Shown here in pieces: positions 18,808 through 26,757 of a DNA stretch of 64,000 bases (position 1 is the stretch's first letter; the number at the start of each line of letters is the position of its first letter). The notes beneath the pieces were generated by a model. It was not told where the DNA came from. It was given only the letters and a program-made list of their open reading frames with translations, and did no database searches. The stretch is from contig CADEFT010000026.1 in assembly GCA_902826685.1 (NCBI GenBank), forward strand, positions 1-64,000. The letters are read 5' to 3'. The position numbers and the translations under genes were made by a program. The stretch comes from an uncultured Acidobacteriota bacterium (GTDB lineage: Bacteria; Acidobacteriota; Terriglobia; Bryobacterales; Bryobacteraceae).

Positions 18808-19594
18808 AGATATGGCCAGCGGTCTCATGCAACTCGGCGGCTACCGGCGCAGGTTCCGGAATCTGCGCCGTCGTGCCCGTGACCGAAAGAGCCGCCACGA
18901 AACGCCCATCGGCGCGAAACACGGGCACGGCCACGCACCGCACCCCCAGTTCCTCCTCCTCATCGTCCACACCGAAACCGAGCTTGCGGACCTTGGCGAT
19001 CTCCCGCTGCAGCGCCCGCGGCGAGACGATCGTGTTGCGCGTATAGCGGATATACACCGGCTTGTTCACCAGCCGCGCCAGAATCGCCGGCGGTCCGAAC
19101 GCCAGCAGAATCTTGCCCACTCCGGTACAGTGCAGATCCATCCGCCGCCCCACGTACGTGTCGATCTTCAACAGTCCCGGATTCTCCACCTTCTGCACAT
19201 ACACGCCCTGATCGCCATCGGGCACCGCCAGGTGCGACGGCAGCCGCAGCCTGTCGGTGAGCACGCGCATGTGCGGCAGCGCGGCTTCGGAAAGCGACAG
19301 GTTCTTCATCATCCCCTGGCCCAGCCCATAAGCCTTCAGCCCAAGGGAATAGTTCAACGAATCCGGCCGCTTGTGCACATACCCCAGCCGCTCGAGCGTC
19401 AACACGATCACGTGCGCCGAGCTCTTCGGAATATTCAGCTTCCGGCTGATCTCCGATATATTGAGCCCGCGCTGCGAGCCATCGAGGTATTCCAGTATGG
19501 CGAGCGCGCGTTCCACCGCGTGAGCGTTCGGAGCAGATGCCGGCACTGTCCCGTATTCTGGACCGCCGCCCGGCCGCAATGCAACCCTCTCCAT
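18797..19594 (-). CDS. IclR-family transcriptional regulator
   Basis: 265 residues. An N-terminal winged helix-turn-helix (about 24-85: AVERALAILEYLDGSQ, then ISEISRKLNIPKSSAHVIV) is followed by the IclR ligand-binding GAF-like domain (LSEAALPHMRVLTDR; DLHCTGVGKILLAFG; GFGVDDEEEELGVRCVAVPV). IclR members usually control neighbouring catabolic genes in response to a small acid. The ATG at 19594 lies only 14 bases from the start of the divergent RraA gene; an in-frame GTG at 19546 would leave room for promoters and still keep the whole DNA-binding domain. Its likely targets are the RraA-family gene and perhaps the 14247-18807 pair. Confidence 0.92.
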   Translation of the reverse strand: MERVALRPGGGPEYGTVPASAPNAHAVERALAILEYLDGSQRGLNISEISRKLNIPKSSAHVIVLTLERLGYVHKRPDSLNYSLGLKAYGLGQGMMKNLSLSEAALPHMRVLTDRLRLPSHLAVPDGDQGVYVQKVENPGLLKIDTYVGRRMDLHCTGVGKILLAFGPPAILARLVNKPVYIRYTRNTIVSPRALQREIAKVRKLGFGVDDEEEELGVRCVAVPVFRADGRFVAALSVTGTTAQIPEPAPVAAELHETAGHIFTP

Positions 19595-19608
19595 TTCTCA
19601 AAGGAATC

Positions 19609-20286
19609 ATGAACTCCGTGCTGAACATCGAATCGCCCCTCGCCCTGTGCGAATTTGCCGAGCGAAATCTCTACACCGCCGTCGTGTCCGATTCGCTCGA
19701 TCAACTGGGAGTCCGCGGCCAGGCCATGCGCGAATACCTGCGCCCGGTCCACGCCAACTGCAAGTTCGCCGGCTGGGCGCGAACTATCTGCTGCTCGGAT
19801 ATCTATCACGTGCCCGCCGATCCCTACTCGATCGAGATCGAAGCCGTCGACTCGTTCCTGCCCGGCGAAGCCGCCGTCATCGGCACGCAGAAATCGGTGC
19901 GCAACGCTCCCTGGGGCGAATTGCTGTCCACCGCCGCCAAGGCCCGCGGCGCCCGCGGCGCCGTCGTCGACGGCCTCATCCGCGACGTCCGCAAGATCGA
20001 GGAACTCGGCTTCCCCGTCTTCGCCTCCGGCATCAAACCCGTCGACTCCATGGGCCGCGGCATCGTCACTTCCTACAACGATCCGGTCGAGTGCGGCGAG
20101 GTGATCGTCCACCCCGGCGACTTCGTTTTCGCCGACTTCGACGGCGTCGTCGTCATTCCCAAGGCGATGGTGCATCAGGTGCTTGAAATGGCCTACGACA
20201 AGGTGCGCCGCGAAGATTCGTCACGTTCGGAGCTGATGGGCGGTGCGTATTTGCGGGATGTATTTCGCAAGTATGGGGTGCTCTGA
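19609..20286 (+). CDS. RraA-family aldolase/decarboxylase-like protein
   Basis: 225 residues from the ATG at 19609 (AAGGA at 19601-19605). A longer frame starting at 19537 would overlap the IclR gene. It shows the RraA/HMG-CHA aldolase signature: GELL near 103-106 and VVDGLIRD at 119-126, with R125 and D126 matching the substrate- and metal-binding Arg-Asp pair of 4-hydroxy-4-methyl-2-oxoglutarate aldolases. Similar proteins are annotated as dimethylmenaquinone methyltransferase or RNase E regulator. With an IclR neighbour, a retro-aldol step in aromatic or sugar-acid breakdown is the most likely role. Confidence 0.85.
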   Translation: MNSVLNIESPLALCEFAERNLYTAVVSDSLDQLGVRGQAMREYLRPVHANCKFAGWARTICCSDIYHVPADPYSIEIEAVDSFLPGEAAVIGTQKSVRNAPWGELLSTAAKARGARGAVVDGLIRDVRKIEELGFPVFASGIKPVDSMGRGIVTSYNDPVECGEVIVHPGDFVFADFDGVVVIPKAMVHQVLEMAYDKVRREDSSRSELMGGAYLRDVFRKYGVL

Positions 20287-20291
20287 TGGAG

Positions 20292-20324
20292 TGTATAAGA
20301 ACAATTGTGAATTGTTCTTATACA
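20292..20324. promoter_or_regulatory. Perfect 33-bp palindrome, probable operator of the toxin-antitoxin operon
   Basis: Two exact 15-base arms, TGTATAAGAACAATT at 20292-20306 and its reverse complement at 20310-20324, surround the trinucleotide GTG. The element starts 6 bases after the RraA stop and ends 30 bases before the ParD-like ATG. Antitoxins of this type repress their own operon by binding such inverted repeats. A weak -35-like TTGTGA (20305-20310) falls inside it. No T-tract follows, so it does not look like an intrinsic terminator. Confidence 0.7.
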
Positions 20325-20354
20325 TGCTACCGTGTGGATTGGAGGCTCCATCCC

Positions 20355-20621
20355 ATGACCACGATGACCATCTCTCTACCGGAGTCGCTTAAGGACTTCA
20401 TCGAGCAACAGGTGAAAACAAAGGGCTATGGGAACACCAGCGAATATCTCCGCGGTCTCGTACGCAACGCGCAGGAAGCCGAATCGAATAAGCGGCTCGA
20501 AGCTCTTCTATTGGAAGGGCTCGAAAGCGGTGGCGCGGATATCGAAGCCGATCAGAAATTCTGGTCGGATCTGAAGACTGAGGCAACAGCCCTGCTTGCG
20601 AAGCGTAAAAAGCGGGCATGA
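20355..20621 (+). CDS. ParD-like antitoxin
   Basis: 88 residues. The ATG at 20355 has GGAGG at 20341-20345. The N-terminal MTTMTISLPESLKDFIEQQ plus YGNTSEYLRGLVRNAQE is the ribbon-helix-helix DNA-binding domain of ParD/CopG-type antitoxins. The charged C-terminus would wrap the toxin. It overlaps the toxin gene by four bases (ATGA), the usual antitoxin-first arrangement. It probably represses the operon through the palindrome just upstream. Confidence 0.9.
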   Translation: MTTMTISLPESLKDFIEQQVKTKGYGNTSEYLRGLVRNAQEAESNKRLEALLLEGLESGGADIEADQKFWSDLKTEATALLAKRKKRA

Positions 20622-20941
20622 AAATTGTCCTCCGCCCCGCGGCCCGCAGGGACGTTATTCTTCAGGTCGGCTATTACATCGACGAGCTTGCATACGAGGC
20701 CGCTGAGCGATTTCCCGCCGCGGTTGAGACAGCCGTTCAACAGATTGCGGAGCGGCCGGACATCGGGTCTTTGCAATTTTTCGATAGCCCAAAGCTCAAG
20801 GGACTTCGATGCCGGCCCGTCCCCGGCTTTGAAGACATTCGGATATATTACCTGCAACTTCAGCCTGGCCTGATTCGCGTAATCAGGATTCTCCATGGAA
20901 GGCGCGACCTCGCGGAAATCTTCAACGCGCCCGAAGAATGA
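20618..20941 (+). CDS. ParE/RelE-superfamily toxin
   Basis: 107 residues. MKIVLRPAARRDVILQVGYYI at the start, a helical region, then 'GLRCRPVPGFEDIRIYYLQL' and 'IRVIRILHGRRDLAEIF' match the ParE-like fold, including the C-terminal ILHGRRD strand. ParE members poison DNA gyrase while RelE members cut mRNA on ribosomes; the sequence does not decide between these, though the ParD partner and the HGRRD end favour ParE. It overlaps the antitoxin by ATGA. Confidence 0.88.
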   Translation: MKIVLRPAARRDVILQVGYYIDELAYEAAERFPAAVETAVQQIAERPDIGSLQFFDSPKLKGLRCRPVPGFEDIRIYYLQLQPGLIRVIRILHGRRDLAEIFNAPEE

Positions 20942-20998
20942 ATAAGGGTTCGGCGCCTCATTCTCAGACATCTCCAGGCGTGCTATCTGTTGAACTGC

Positions 20999-21754
20999 AT
21001 GGACGAGCTTTTAACCTCAATCGCCGCGAAGAAATCCCTTCTTGACGAATTGCGTCCCATCTCGCGGAAGGCTCTCGCCAGTCTTGAGCATTACTACGAC
21101 ATCGAGCTCACCTACACCTCAAACGCCATCGAAGGCAACACACTCAGTCCGGTCGAAACAACTCTTGTCATTGAGAAAGGAATCACCGCTGGCGGCAAGC
21201 CGCTCAAGGATCACCTGGAAGCACTCGACCACTACGACGCGATCCGCTACGTCCGGGAACTGGCCCGCCAGGAAACACCGATCACCGAAAGCGACATGCG
21301 CAACCTGCACAGACTGGTGATGCAGCGCTCCGCCCCGGACATCGCTGGGGGATACGCCGATCTTCCCCGCTATGTCCTTACAGAAACCGGCCGCCACGGC
21401 TTTCCTTCCCCCGCGGAAATTCCTGCGCTTATGGGGGATTTTGCGGGCTGGCTCTCAACAGCGCCGAATACCCCGAACACGTCATTCACCGCCCATCGCC
21501 GTCTTGTCGAGATTCACCCTTTCGACGACGGCAATGGACGCTCGGCGCGGCTTCTGATGAACCTCGTCCTGATTCGCGGAGGCTATCCACCCATCGCCGT
21601 GCGCCCGGAAGACCGCCTGGAGTACACCCGCAGTTTGCAAGCGGGGCAAGGCACGGACAGCTTCAACGCCCTGCTCTACCGGCGGCTGGATGCAACTTTG
21701 ACGGAATACTTGAGCGCCTTGCAACATTCTCAGCCCGAAAGTGGATCGCGATAA
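20999..21754 (+). CDS. Fic-domain protein (probable AMP transferase)
   Basis: 251 residues from the ATG at 20999; a TTG at 20990 is the alternative start and neither has a strong Shine-Dalgarno. The catalytic Fic motif HPFDDGNGR is at 173-181 and complete (His, Asp, Gly-Asn-Gly, Arg). An N-terminal inhibitory motif SNAIEGN is at 41-47 (E45), which places it in the class with a built-in autoinhibitory helix. The usual activity is AMP transfer to Tyr, Ser or Thr of a target protein; the target is unknown. It follows the ParE-like toxin by 57 bases and the PIN-like gene follows it by 4 bases. Confidence 0.92.
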   Translation: MDELLTSIAAKKSLLDELRPISRKALASLEHYYDIELTYTSNAIEGNTLSPVETTLVIEKGITAGGKPLKDHLEALDHYDAIRYVRELARQETPITESDMRNLHRLVMQRSAPDIAGGYADLPRYVLTETGRHGFPSPAEIPALMGDFAGWLSTAPNTPNTSFTAHRRLVEIHPFDDGNGRSARLLMNLVLIRGGYPPIAVRPEDRLEYTRSLQAGQGTDSFNALLYRRLDATLTEYLSALQHSQPESGSR

Positions 21755-21758
21755 ATCG

Positions 21759-22622
21759 ATGACTTCCCAGAAGCCCATTCTTATCTTCGACACCAGCGTG
21801 ATCAACAAGCTGTTCGATGAAAACCAGGAATTCGGGCCGCTGGCCGCTGGGCTTGAAGCCGGCTACTGGGTGCGGCTGACCGGCTCCAATATCAGCGAAC
21901 TCGCCGCGACGCAGGAACCTGAAAGACGAACCAAGCTTTTCGATACATGCCGACGGTTGCTCTCATCCGGCGAATGCATCGATCCTTTCGCCTGGATCGT
22001 GGAAAAGCACGTGAAAGCCTTCGATCAGAACGAGGAACACTACGAATGGGAATCCGTGGACATACGCAACGCCCCCATTGGGAAACACGTTGCGTTGCCT
22101 ACTGCCTTTGACGATGAACTGGCCGTGAGACAAAAGGAGAGCGCCACAAAAATGCAGCGCGGGTTCGAAGACTGGTTTTGCCGGATGCGCCCCGACTTCG
22201 ACGATATCCTTGCGAGGGGAGTTCCCCGTCCCCAAAACTTTGCGGCCTTCGTGACGATTCTCCAGGAGCCGTCTGGGGCCTTCTGGACCGGCTACGGCAG
22301 AATGATCTACGCACGTTTTGTGGCAGAAGAGCCTGACGAACAAAAGCTCAGACGCTTCGCCGGTCGCTGCCCACCGTTTCTGATGATGGTTCTGGCCCTC
22401 GCGCGAGCTCAATACTCGAGGGCGATTGTCGACAGGCCGACGAAGAAGAAGCGCGCCGGGCGCGTCGATCTCCTGACGTCCGTATACCTGCCATATTGCA
22501 GCGCTTTTGTCACGCACGATGATGACCACGCGGTGTGCCTGAGCGAAATGGCGAGGATCGCAAAGCTCGACCGGGAAATTCTTTCCTACACGAACTTTCG
22601 CAGAAGATTGTCATGCTTGTGA
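21759..22622 (+). CDS. PIN-like domain protein
   Basis: 287 residues from the ATG at 21759, 4 bases after the Fic stop. Acidic residues are placed as in PIN nucleases: D11 in LIFDTSVINKL, E47 in SNISELAA, D237 in AGRVDLLTSVYL, and D254-D256 in FVTHDDDHAVC. The insert between the second and third acids (about 190 residues) is longer than in VapC toxins, so it is not a standard VapC but a larger PIN-like protein. RNA cleavage is likely from the fold and not shown. Tight spacing says it is made together with Fic. Confidence 0.7.
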   Translation: MTSQKPILIFDTSVINKLFDENQEFGPLAAGLEAGYWVRLTGSNISELAATQEPERRTKLFDTCRRLLSSGECIDPFAWIVEKHVKAFDQNEEHYEWESVDIRNAPIGKHVALPTAFDDELAVRQKESATKMQRGFEDWFCRMRPDFDDILARGVPRPQNFAAFVTILQEPSGAFWTGYGRMIYARFVAEEPDEQKLRRFAGRCPPFLMMVLALARAQYSRAIVDRPTKKKRAGRVDLLTSVYLPYCSAFVTHDDDHAVCLSEMARIAKLDREILSYTNFRRRLSCL

Positions 22623-22711
22623 TCGGTGGCCCATCAAACCATCTCGCTCGCGTCCGCCATTCTGGACACCCCCTTCCCCCCATCCCACCCTGCCGTAAAC
22701 TAAAAGCAGCC

Positions 22712-25300
22712 ATGCTGACCCCAGTGTTGCTCCTGTTGTCCCTTTCGGGAGGCGCCGCGTGGCCGCAATCCTCCAACTTCTTCCGCGACACCATGCAGCC
22801 CCTGCTCGCTGCCAACTGCACCACCTGCCACAACGCCAAGGTCAAGCAGGGCGGCCTCGATCTGTCCACCCGCGACGCGCTGCTCAAAGGCAGTGAGCAC
22901 GGCCCCGTCGTCGTCTTGGGCGACCCGCCGCAGTCGCAGCTCTACAAAGTCGTCGCCCGTATCGCCGAGCCCGCCATGCCGTTCAAAGGCAAGAAGCTCC
23001 CCGGCGACGTCATCGAGAAGTTCGCCGAATGGATCAAGCAGGGCGTGCCATACGAAACAGCGGAAGCCGATCCCGACGCGCCCGACCTCGCCCAGGTGCG
23101 CCAACACTGGGCCTTCCGCAATCCCGTGCAGCCCAAACTGCCCGCGCCCGGCTCGGGCAACCCCATCGATCTCTTCGTCAACGCCGAACTCGCCAAACGC
23201 AACCTGAAGCCGCTCGCCGCCGCCAGTAAGCGTACCCTGCTGCGCCGCGTCACCGTCGATCTCACCGGCCTCCCGCCCACGCCCGAAGAAACCGCCGCGT
23301 ACCTGAACGATTCAAGCCCCGATGCCTATGACAAGGTGGTTGACAAGCTGCTCGATTCGCCCGCCTACGGCGAGCGCTGGGGCCGCCAATGGCTCGACGT
23401 CTGGCGCTATTCCGATTGGTACGGCTGGCGCGTCCAGAATCAGGTCCGCTATTCGCAGCGCCACATCTGGCGCTGGCGCGATTGGACCGTCGAATCGCTG
23501 AACGCCAACAAGCCCTACGATCGGATGATCCGCGAAATGATCGCCGGTGACGAGATCGCCCCCGCCGACCCCAACGTCACCCGCGCCACCGGCTACCTCG
23601 CCCGCAACTGGTACATGTTCAATCGCAACGTGTGGTTGCAGGACACCGTGGACTACACGGCCGCTTCGTTCCTCGGCATCACGCTCAAGTGCGCGCGCTG
23701 TCACACGCATAAATACGATCCCATCCCGCATGCCGATTACTACCGCTTCCGCGCCTTCTTCGAAGCCGAAGAAGTCCGCGCCGACCGCATGCCCGGTGAA
23801 GCCGACCTCACCAAGCAGGGACTCGCCCGCGTCTATGACGGCGACGCCGCTAAACCCACTTACCGCTTCATCCGCGGGAACGAAGCCACGCCCGATACTT
23901 CCGTCCCTCTGCAGCCGGGCGTGCCGCGGCTATTCGGCAAACCGGACCTGAAAATCGAACCCATCGCGCTGCCGCCGGAGGCCTATTTCCCCGATGGCCG
24001 CTCCTTCGTGCCGGACGATCTCATCGCGCAGGCCAAGGCGCAGATCGAAAAAGCCGAAGCCGATTGGAAAAAAGCCAAGGAGAAGCCGGAGCCGGCCGCC
24101 GTCGCCGCCTCGCTCGAAAAGCGCCTGGAAGCGGCCAGGCTCGCGCTTCCCGCCCTCGAGGCCCGCATCAAAGCCGATCTCGCCGCCATGGCCACGCCCG
24201 TGCCGGAGAACGCCGAACAACTCGCCATCGCGGCGCGGGAAGCTGAATTGCGCGCCAACAAACTGCGCGCCGAAGCCGATCTTCTCCTCGGCCAATACGA
24301 ATTCGAGCTCGGCAAGTCCGATCCCAAAAAACTCTCCTCCGCCACGGCAAAATTGGAAGCCGCCGTCAAGGCGTTGCGGGAACCCGCCGAAGGCTATACG
24401 CCCATCGGTCCCAAGTATCCGGTGACAAGCAGCGGCCGGCGCCTGGCGCTCGCCGGCTGGATCGCTTCCAAGGACAATCCGCTCACCGCGCGCGTGGCCA
24501 TCAATCACATGTGGATGCGCCACTTCGGCAAACCGCTGGTCCCCACCGTGTTCAACTTCGGCCGCAGCGGCAAAGCGCCCACTCATCCGGAGTTGATGGA
24601 TTGGCTCGCCACCGAATTCATGAGCCGCGATTGGGACATGAAGGCCATGCACCGCCTGATGGTGACGTCGAACGCCTACCGCCGCGCCACCTCGGGCTGG
24701 ACCGCCGAATCGGCCCAGTTCAAAGCCGATCCCGACAACATCTACCTCTGGCGCATGAACGTACGCCGCATGGAGGCTGAAGCCGTGCGCGACAGCGTTC
24801 TCTCCCTCGCCGGCAAACTCGATCGCACCCTCGGAGGTCCGGAAATCGACGAGACCAAGGGCGATGAGATCTACCGCCGCAGCCTCTATTTCCGCCATGC
24901 CCCCGACCTGCAAATGGACATGCTCAAGACCTTCGATGTAGCCAGTCCCAACGAATGTTTTGAGCGCTCGCAAAGCATCGTGCCGCAGCAGGCGCTCGCG
25001 CTCGCCAACGGCAGTCTCAGCCTCGCCATGTCGCGCCTCATCGCCGCCCGGCTTCCCTCCGATTCCACGTTCGCCAGCGCCGCCTTTGAACGGATTCTCA
25101 ACCGCGCCCCATCGGCCGCCGAAGCCGCCGAAACCGCCAGCTATCTGGCCGCGCAAACCAGCCTCTATGGAGAAAAGCTCACCGCCTTCTCCACCGGTCC
25201 GAAAGCTCTCGTGAACGCCGCCGAAGATCCGGCGCAGCGCGCGCGGGAAAGCGTGGTCCACGTGCTGCTGAACCACAACGATTTCGTCAGTGTGAGGTAA
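22712..25300 (+). CDS. DUF1549/DUF1553 protein with N-terminal cytochrome-like domain
   Basis: 862 residues from the ATG at 22712; the frame is open further upstream but would overlap the PIN-like gene, and only this start gives a signal peptide (MLTPVLLLLSLSGGAAWPQ). CxxCH at 36-40 (NCTTCHNAK) is in a planctomycete-type cytochrome c domain. DUF1549 follows at about 150-350 with a second CxxCH (LKCARCHTHKYDPI). A charged, probably coiled-coil insert lies at about 438-558, and DUF1553 makes up the rest. It leads a four-gene operon; the DUF1501 ATG is 2 bases after its stop. The 89-base gap upstream holds a weak -10-like TAAACT at 22696-22701 and nothing else recognised. Confidence 0.88.
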   Translation: MLTPVLLLLSLSGGAAWPQSSNFFRDTMQPLLAANCTTCHNAKVKQGGLDLSTRDALLKGSEHGPVVVLGDPPQSQLYKVVARIAEPAMPFKGKKLPGDVIEKFAEWIKQGVPYETAEADPDAPDLAQVRQHWAFRNPVQPKLPAPGSGNPIDLFVNAELAKRNLKPLAAASKRTLLRRVTVDLTGLPPTPEETAAYLNDSSPDAYDKVVDKLLDSPAYGERWGRQWLDVWRYSDWYGWRVQNQVRYSQRHIWRWRDWTVESLNANKPYDRMIREMIAGDEIAPADPNVTRATGYLARNWYMFNRNVWLQDTVDYTAASFLGITLKCARCHTHKYDPIPHADYYRFRAFFEAEEVRADRMPGEADLTKQGLARVYDGDAAKPTYRFIRGNEATPDTSVPLQPGVPRLFGKPDLKIEPIALPPEAYFPDGRSFVPDDLIAQAKAQIEKAEADWKKAKEKPEPAAVAASLEKRLEAARLALPALEARIKADLAAMATPVPENAEQLAIAAREAELRANKLRAEADLLLGQYEFELGKSDPKKLSSATAKLEAAVKALREPAEGYTPIGPKYPVTSSGRRLALAGWIASKDNPLTARVAINHMWMRHFGKPLVPTVFNFGRSGKAPTHPELMDWLATEFMSRDWDMKAMHRLMVTSNAYRRATSGWTAESAQFKADPDNIYLWRMNVRRMEAEAVRDSVLSLAGKLDRTLGGPEIDETKGDEIYRRSLYFRHAPDLQMDMLKTFDVASPNECFERSQSIVPQQALALANGSLSLAMSRLIAARLPSDSTFASAAFERILNRAPSAAEAAETASYLAAQTSLYGEKLTAFSTGPKALVNAAEDPAQRARESVVHVLLNHNDFVSVR

Positions 25301-25302
25301 CC

Positions 25303-26757
25303 ATGCGTCCAAAGTTGTGTTCGGATCGCCATTCGCGCCGCGTCTTCCTGGCCGATACCTCCATGGGGCTCACCGGCCTCGCCCTCGGCTCGCTGCTGCC
25401 GCGCAAAGCCGGCGCGGTTGACGACTTGCCAAACGGCAAGCCGCACTTCCAGCCCAAGGCCAAACGCGTCATCTGGCTGTTCATGCTCGGCGGTGTCTCG
25501 CACGTCGAATCGTTCGACCCCAAACCCGTCCTCAATCAGTTCGCCGGCAAGCGCCTTTCCGAAACGCCGCTCAAGGAGGTGCTCTCCAACCCGCTCACCA
25601 AAGAGAATCTGAAAGCCTTCGTGCCCGGCCAGCACGAAATCAAACTCACGCTCTACCCCATGCAGACCGGCTTTGGCAAGCGCGGCCAGAACGGCGTCGA
25701 AGTCAGCGACTGGTTCCCGCACATGGGCGACCTGATGCATGAGGTTTCGCTCATCCGCTCCACCTGGACCACCGACAACGACCACGGCGCCATCCTGCAA
25801 TTCCACACCGGCCGCCACATCTTCGATGGCTATCTGCCGACGCTCGGTTCCTGGGTCCATTACGGACTGGGCTCGCTGAACGAGAATCTGCCCAGCTTCG
25901 TCGTCCTCGGCGAGCCGCCCGGCGATTGCTGCGGCGGCAACGGCACCCACGGCTCCGGCTACCTTGGACCCGAACACGCCGGCGTCTACATGGAGGCGAA
26001 TCCCGACCGACCGCTGCCCTTCGTTTCCCCCGGCGCCGGCATGTATCGCGAAGAGCAGAAGCGTGAGTTTGAATTCCTCAGCAAGCTCAACGGCCTCTCG
26101 GCCATCGAATACCCCGAAGACGCGGCGCTGCGCGCCCGCATCAAGTCTTACGAACTCGCCTTCCGCATGCAGATGGCCGTGCCCGAGGCCATCTCGTTCA
26201 AAGACGAAGCGGCCGAAACCCAGAAGCTCTACGGGCTCGACCACGAAGTCACCAAGCCCTTCGGCGAGGTCTGCCTCGCCGCCCGCCGCCTTTCCGAGCG
26301 CGGCGTCCGTTTCGTGCAGGTCTATCACGGCGGCGCGGGCAATGCCTGGGATGCGCACAAGGATCTGAAAAAGAATCACAGCGGACTGGCCGAAAAAGTC
26401 GACAAGCCCATCGCCGGTCTGCTGCGCGATTTGAAACAGCGCGGCCTGCTCGATGAGACCCTCGTCGTCTGGGCCACCGAGTTCGGACGCACCCCCGGCG
26501 CCGAAGCCTCCAACGGCCGCGATCATCATCCCTTCGGCTTCTCCGTCTGGATGGCCGGCGGCGGCATCAAACCCGGCGTCGTGCATGGATCCACCGATGA
26601 AATCGGTTTCCACGCCGTCGAGAATCGCCACTACGTCACCGACATTCACGCCACCGTGCTGCACCAGTTGGGAATCGATCCCAGGCGGCTCGATGTGCCC
26701 GGCCGCAAACGCCTCGATATCGACTACGGCAAACCCATCCGTGAAATTCTCGCGTAG
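25303..26757 (+). CDS. DUF1501 protein, Tat-exported
   Basis: 484 residues. The twin-arginine leader (SRRVFLADTSMGLTGLALGS) is preceded by about ten extra residues. Family features: 'FMLGGVSHVESFDPKPVLN' early, 'DNDHGAILQFHTGRH', 'VWATEFGRTPG' and 'NGRDHHPFGFS' near the C-terminus, which are likely metal ligands by comparison with the alkaline-phosphatase/sulfatase fold. It is the second of three copies in the window and the longest. It is coupled to DUF1553 upstream, and the next gene starts within its last codons. Confidence 0.88.
   Translation: MRPKLCSDRHSRRVFLADTSMGLTGLALGSLLPRKAGAVDDLPNGKPHFQPKAKRVIWLFMLGGVSHVESFDPKPVLNQFAGKRLSETPLKEVLSNPLTKENLKAFVPGQHEIKLTLYPMQTGFGKRGQNGVEVSDWFPHMGDLMHEVSLIRSTWTTDNDHGAILQFHTGRHIFDGYLPTLGSWVHYGLGSLNENLPSFVVLGEPPGDCCGGNGTHGSGYLGPEHAGVYMEANPDRPLPFVSPGAGMYREEQKREFEFLSKLNGLSAIEYPEDAALRARIKSYELAFRMQMAVPEAISFKDEAAETQKLYGLDHEVTKPFGEVCLAARRLSERGVRFVQVYHGGAGNAWDAHKDLKKNHSGLAEKVDKPIAGLLRDLKQRGLLDETLVVWATEFGRTPGAEASNGRDHHPFGFSVWMAGGGIKPGVVHGSTDEIGFHAVENRHYVTDIHATVLHQLGIDPRRLDVPGRKRLDIDYGKPIREILA

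Noticed and set aside
20292-20324. Palindrome as intrinsic terminator of the RraA gene
   Set aside because: The stem is AT-rich and not followed by a T-tract, and its place in front of a toxin-antitoxin operon fits an operator better.
22535-22711. Upstream extension of the DUF1553 gene to 22535
   Set aside because: It overlaps the PIN-like gene and places ~59 residues before a proper signal peptide. The ATG at 22712 is preferred.
26453-26740. N-terminal extension of the S9 peptidase into the DUF1501 gene
   Set aside because: The extra ~96 residues are Pro/Ser/Ala-rich shadow sequence. The signal peptide begins at the GTG at 26741.
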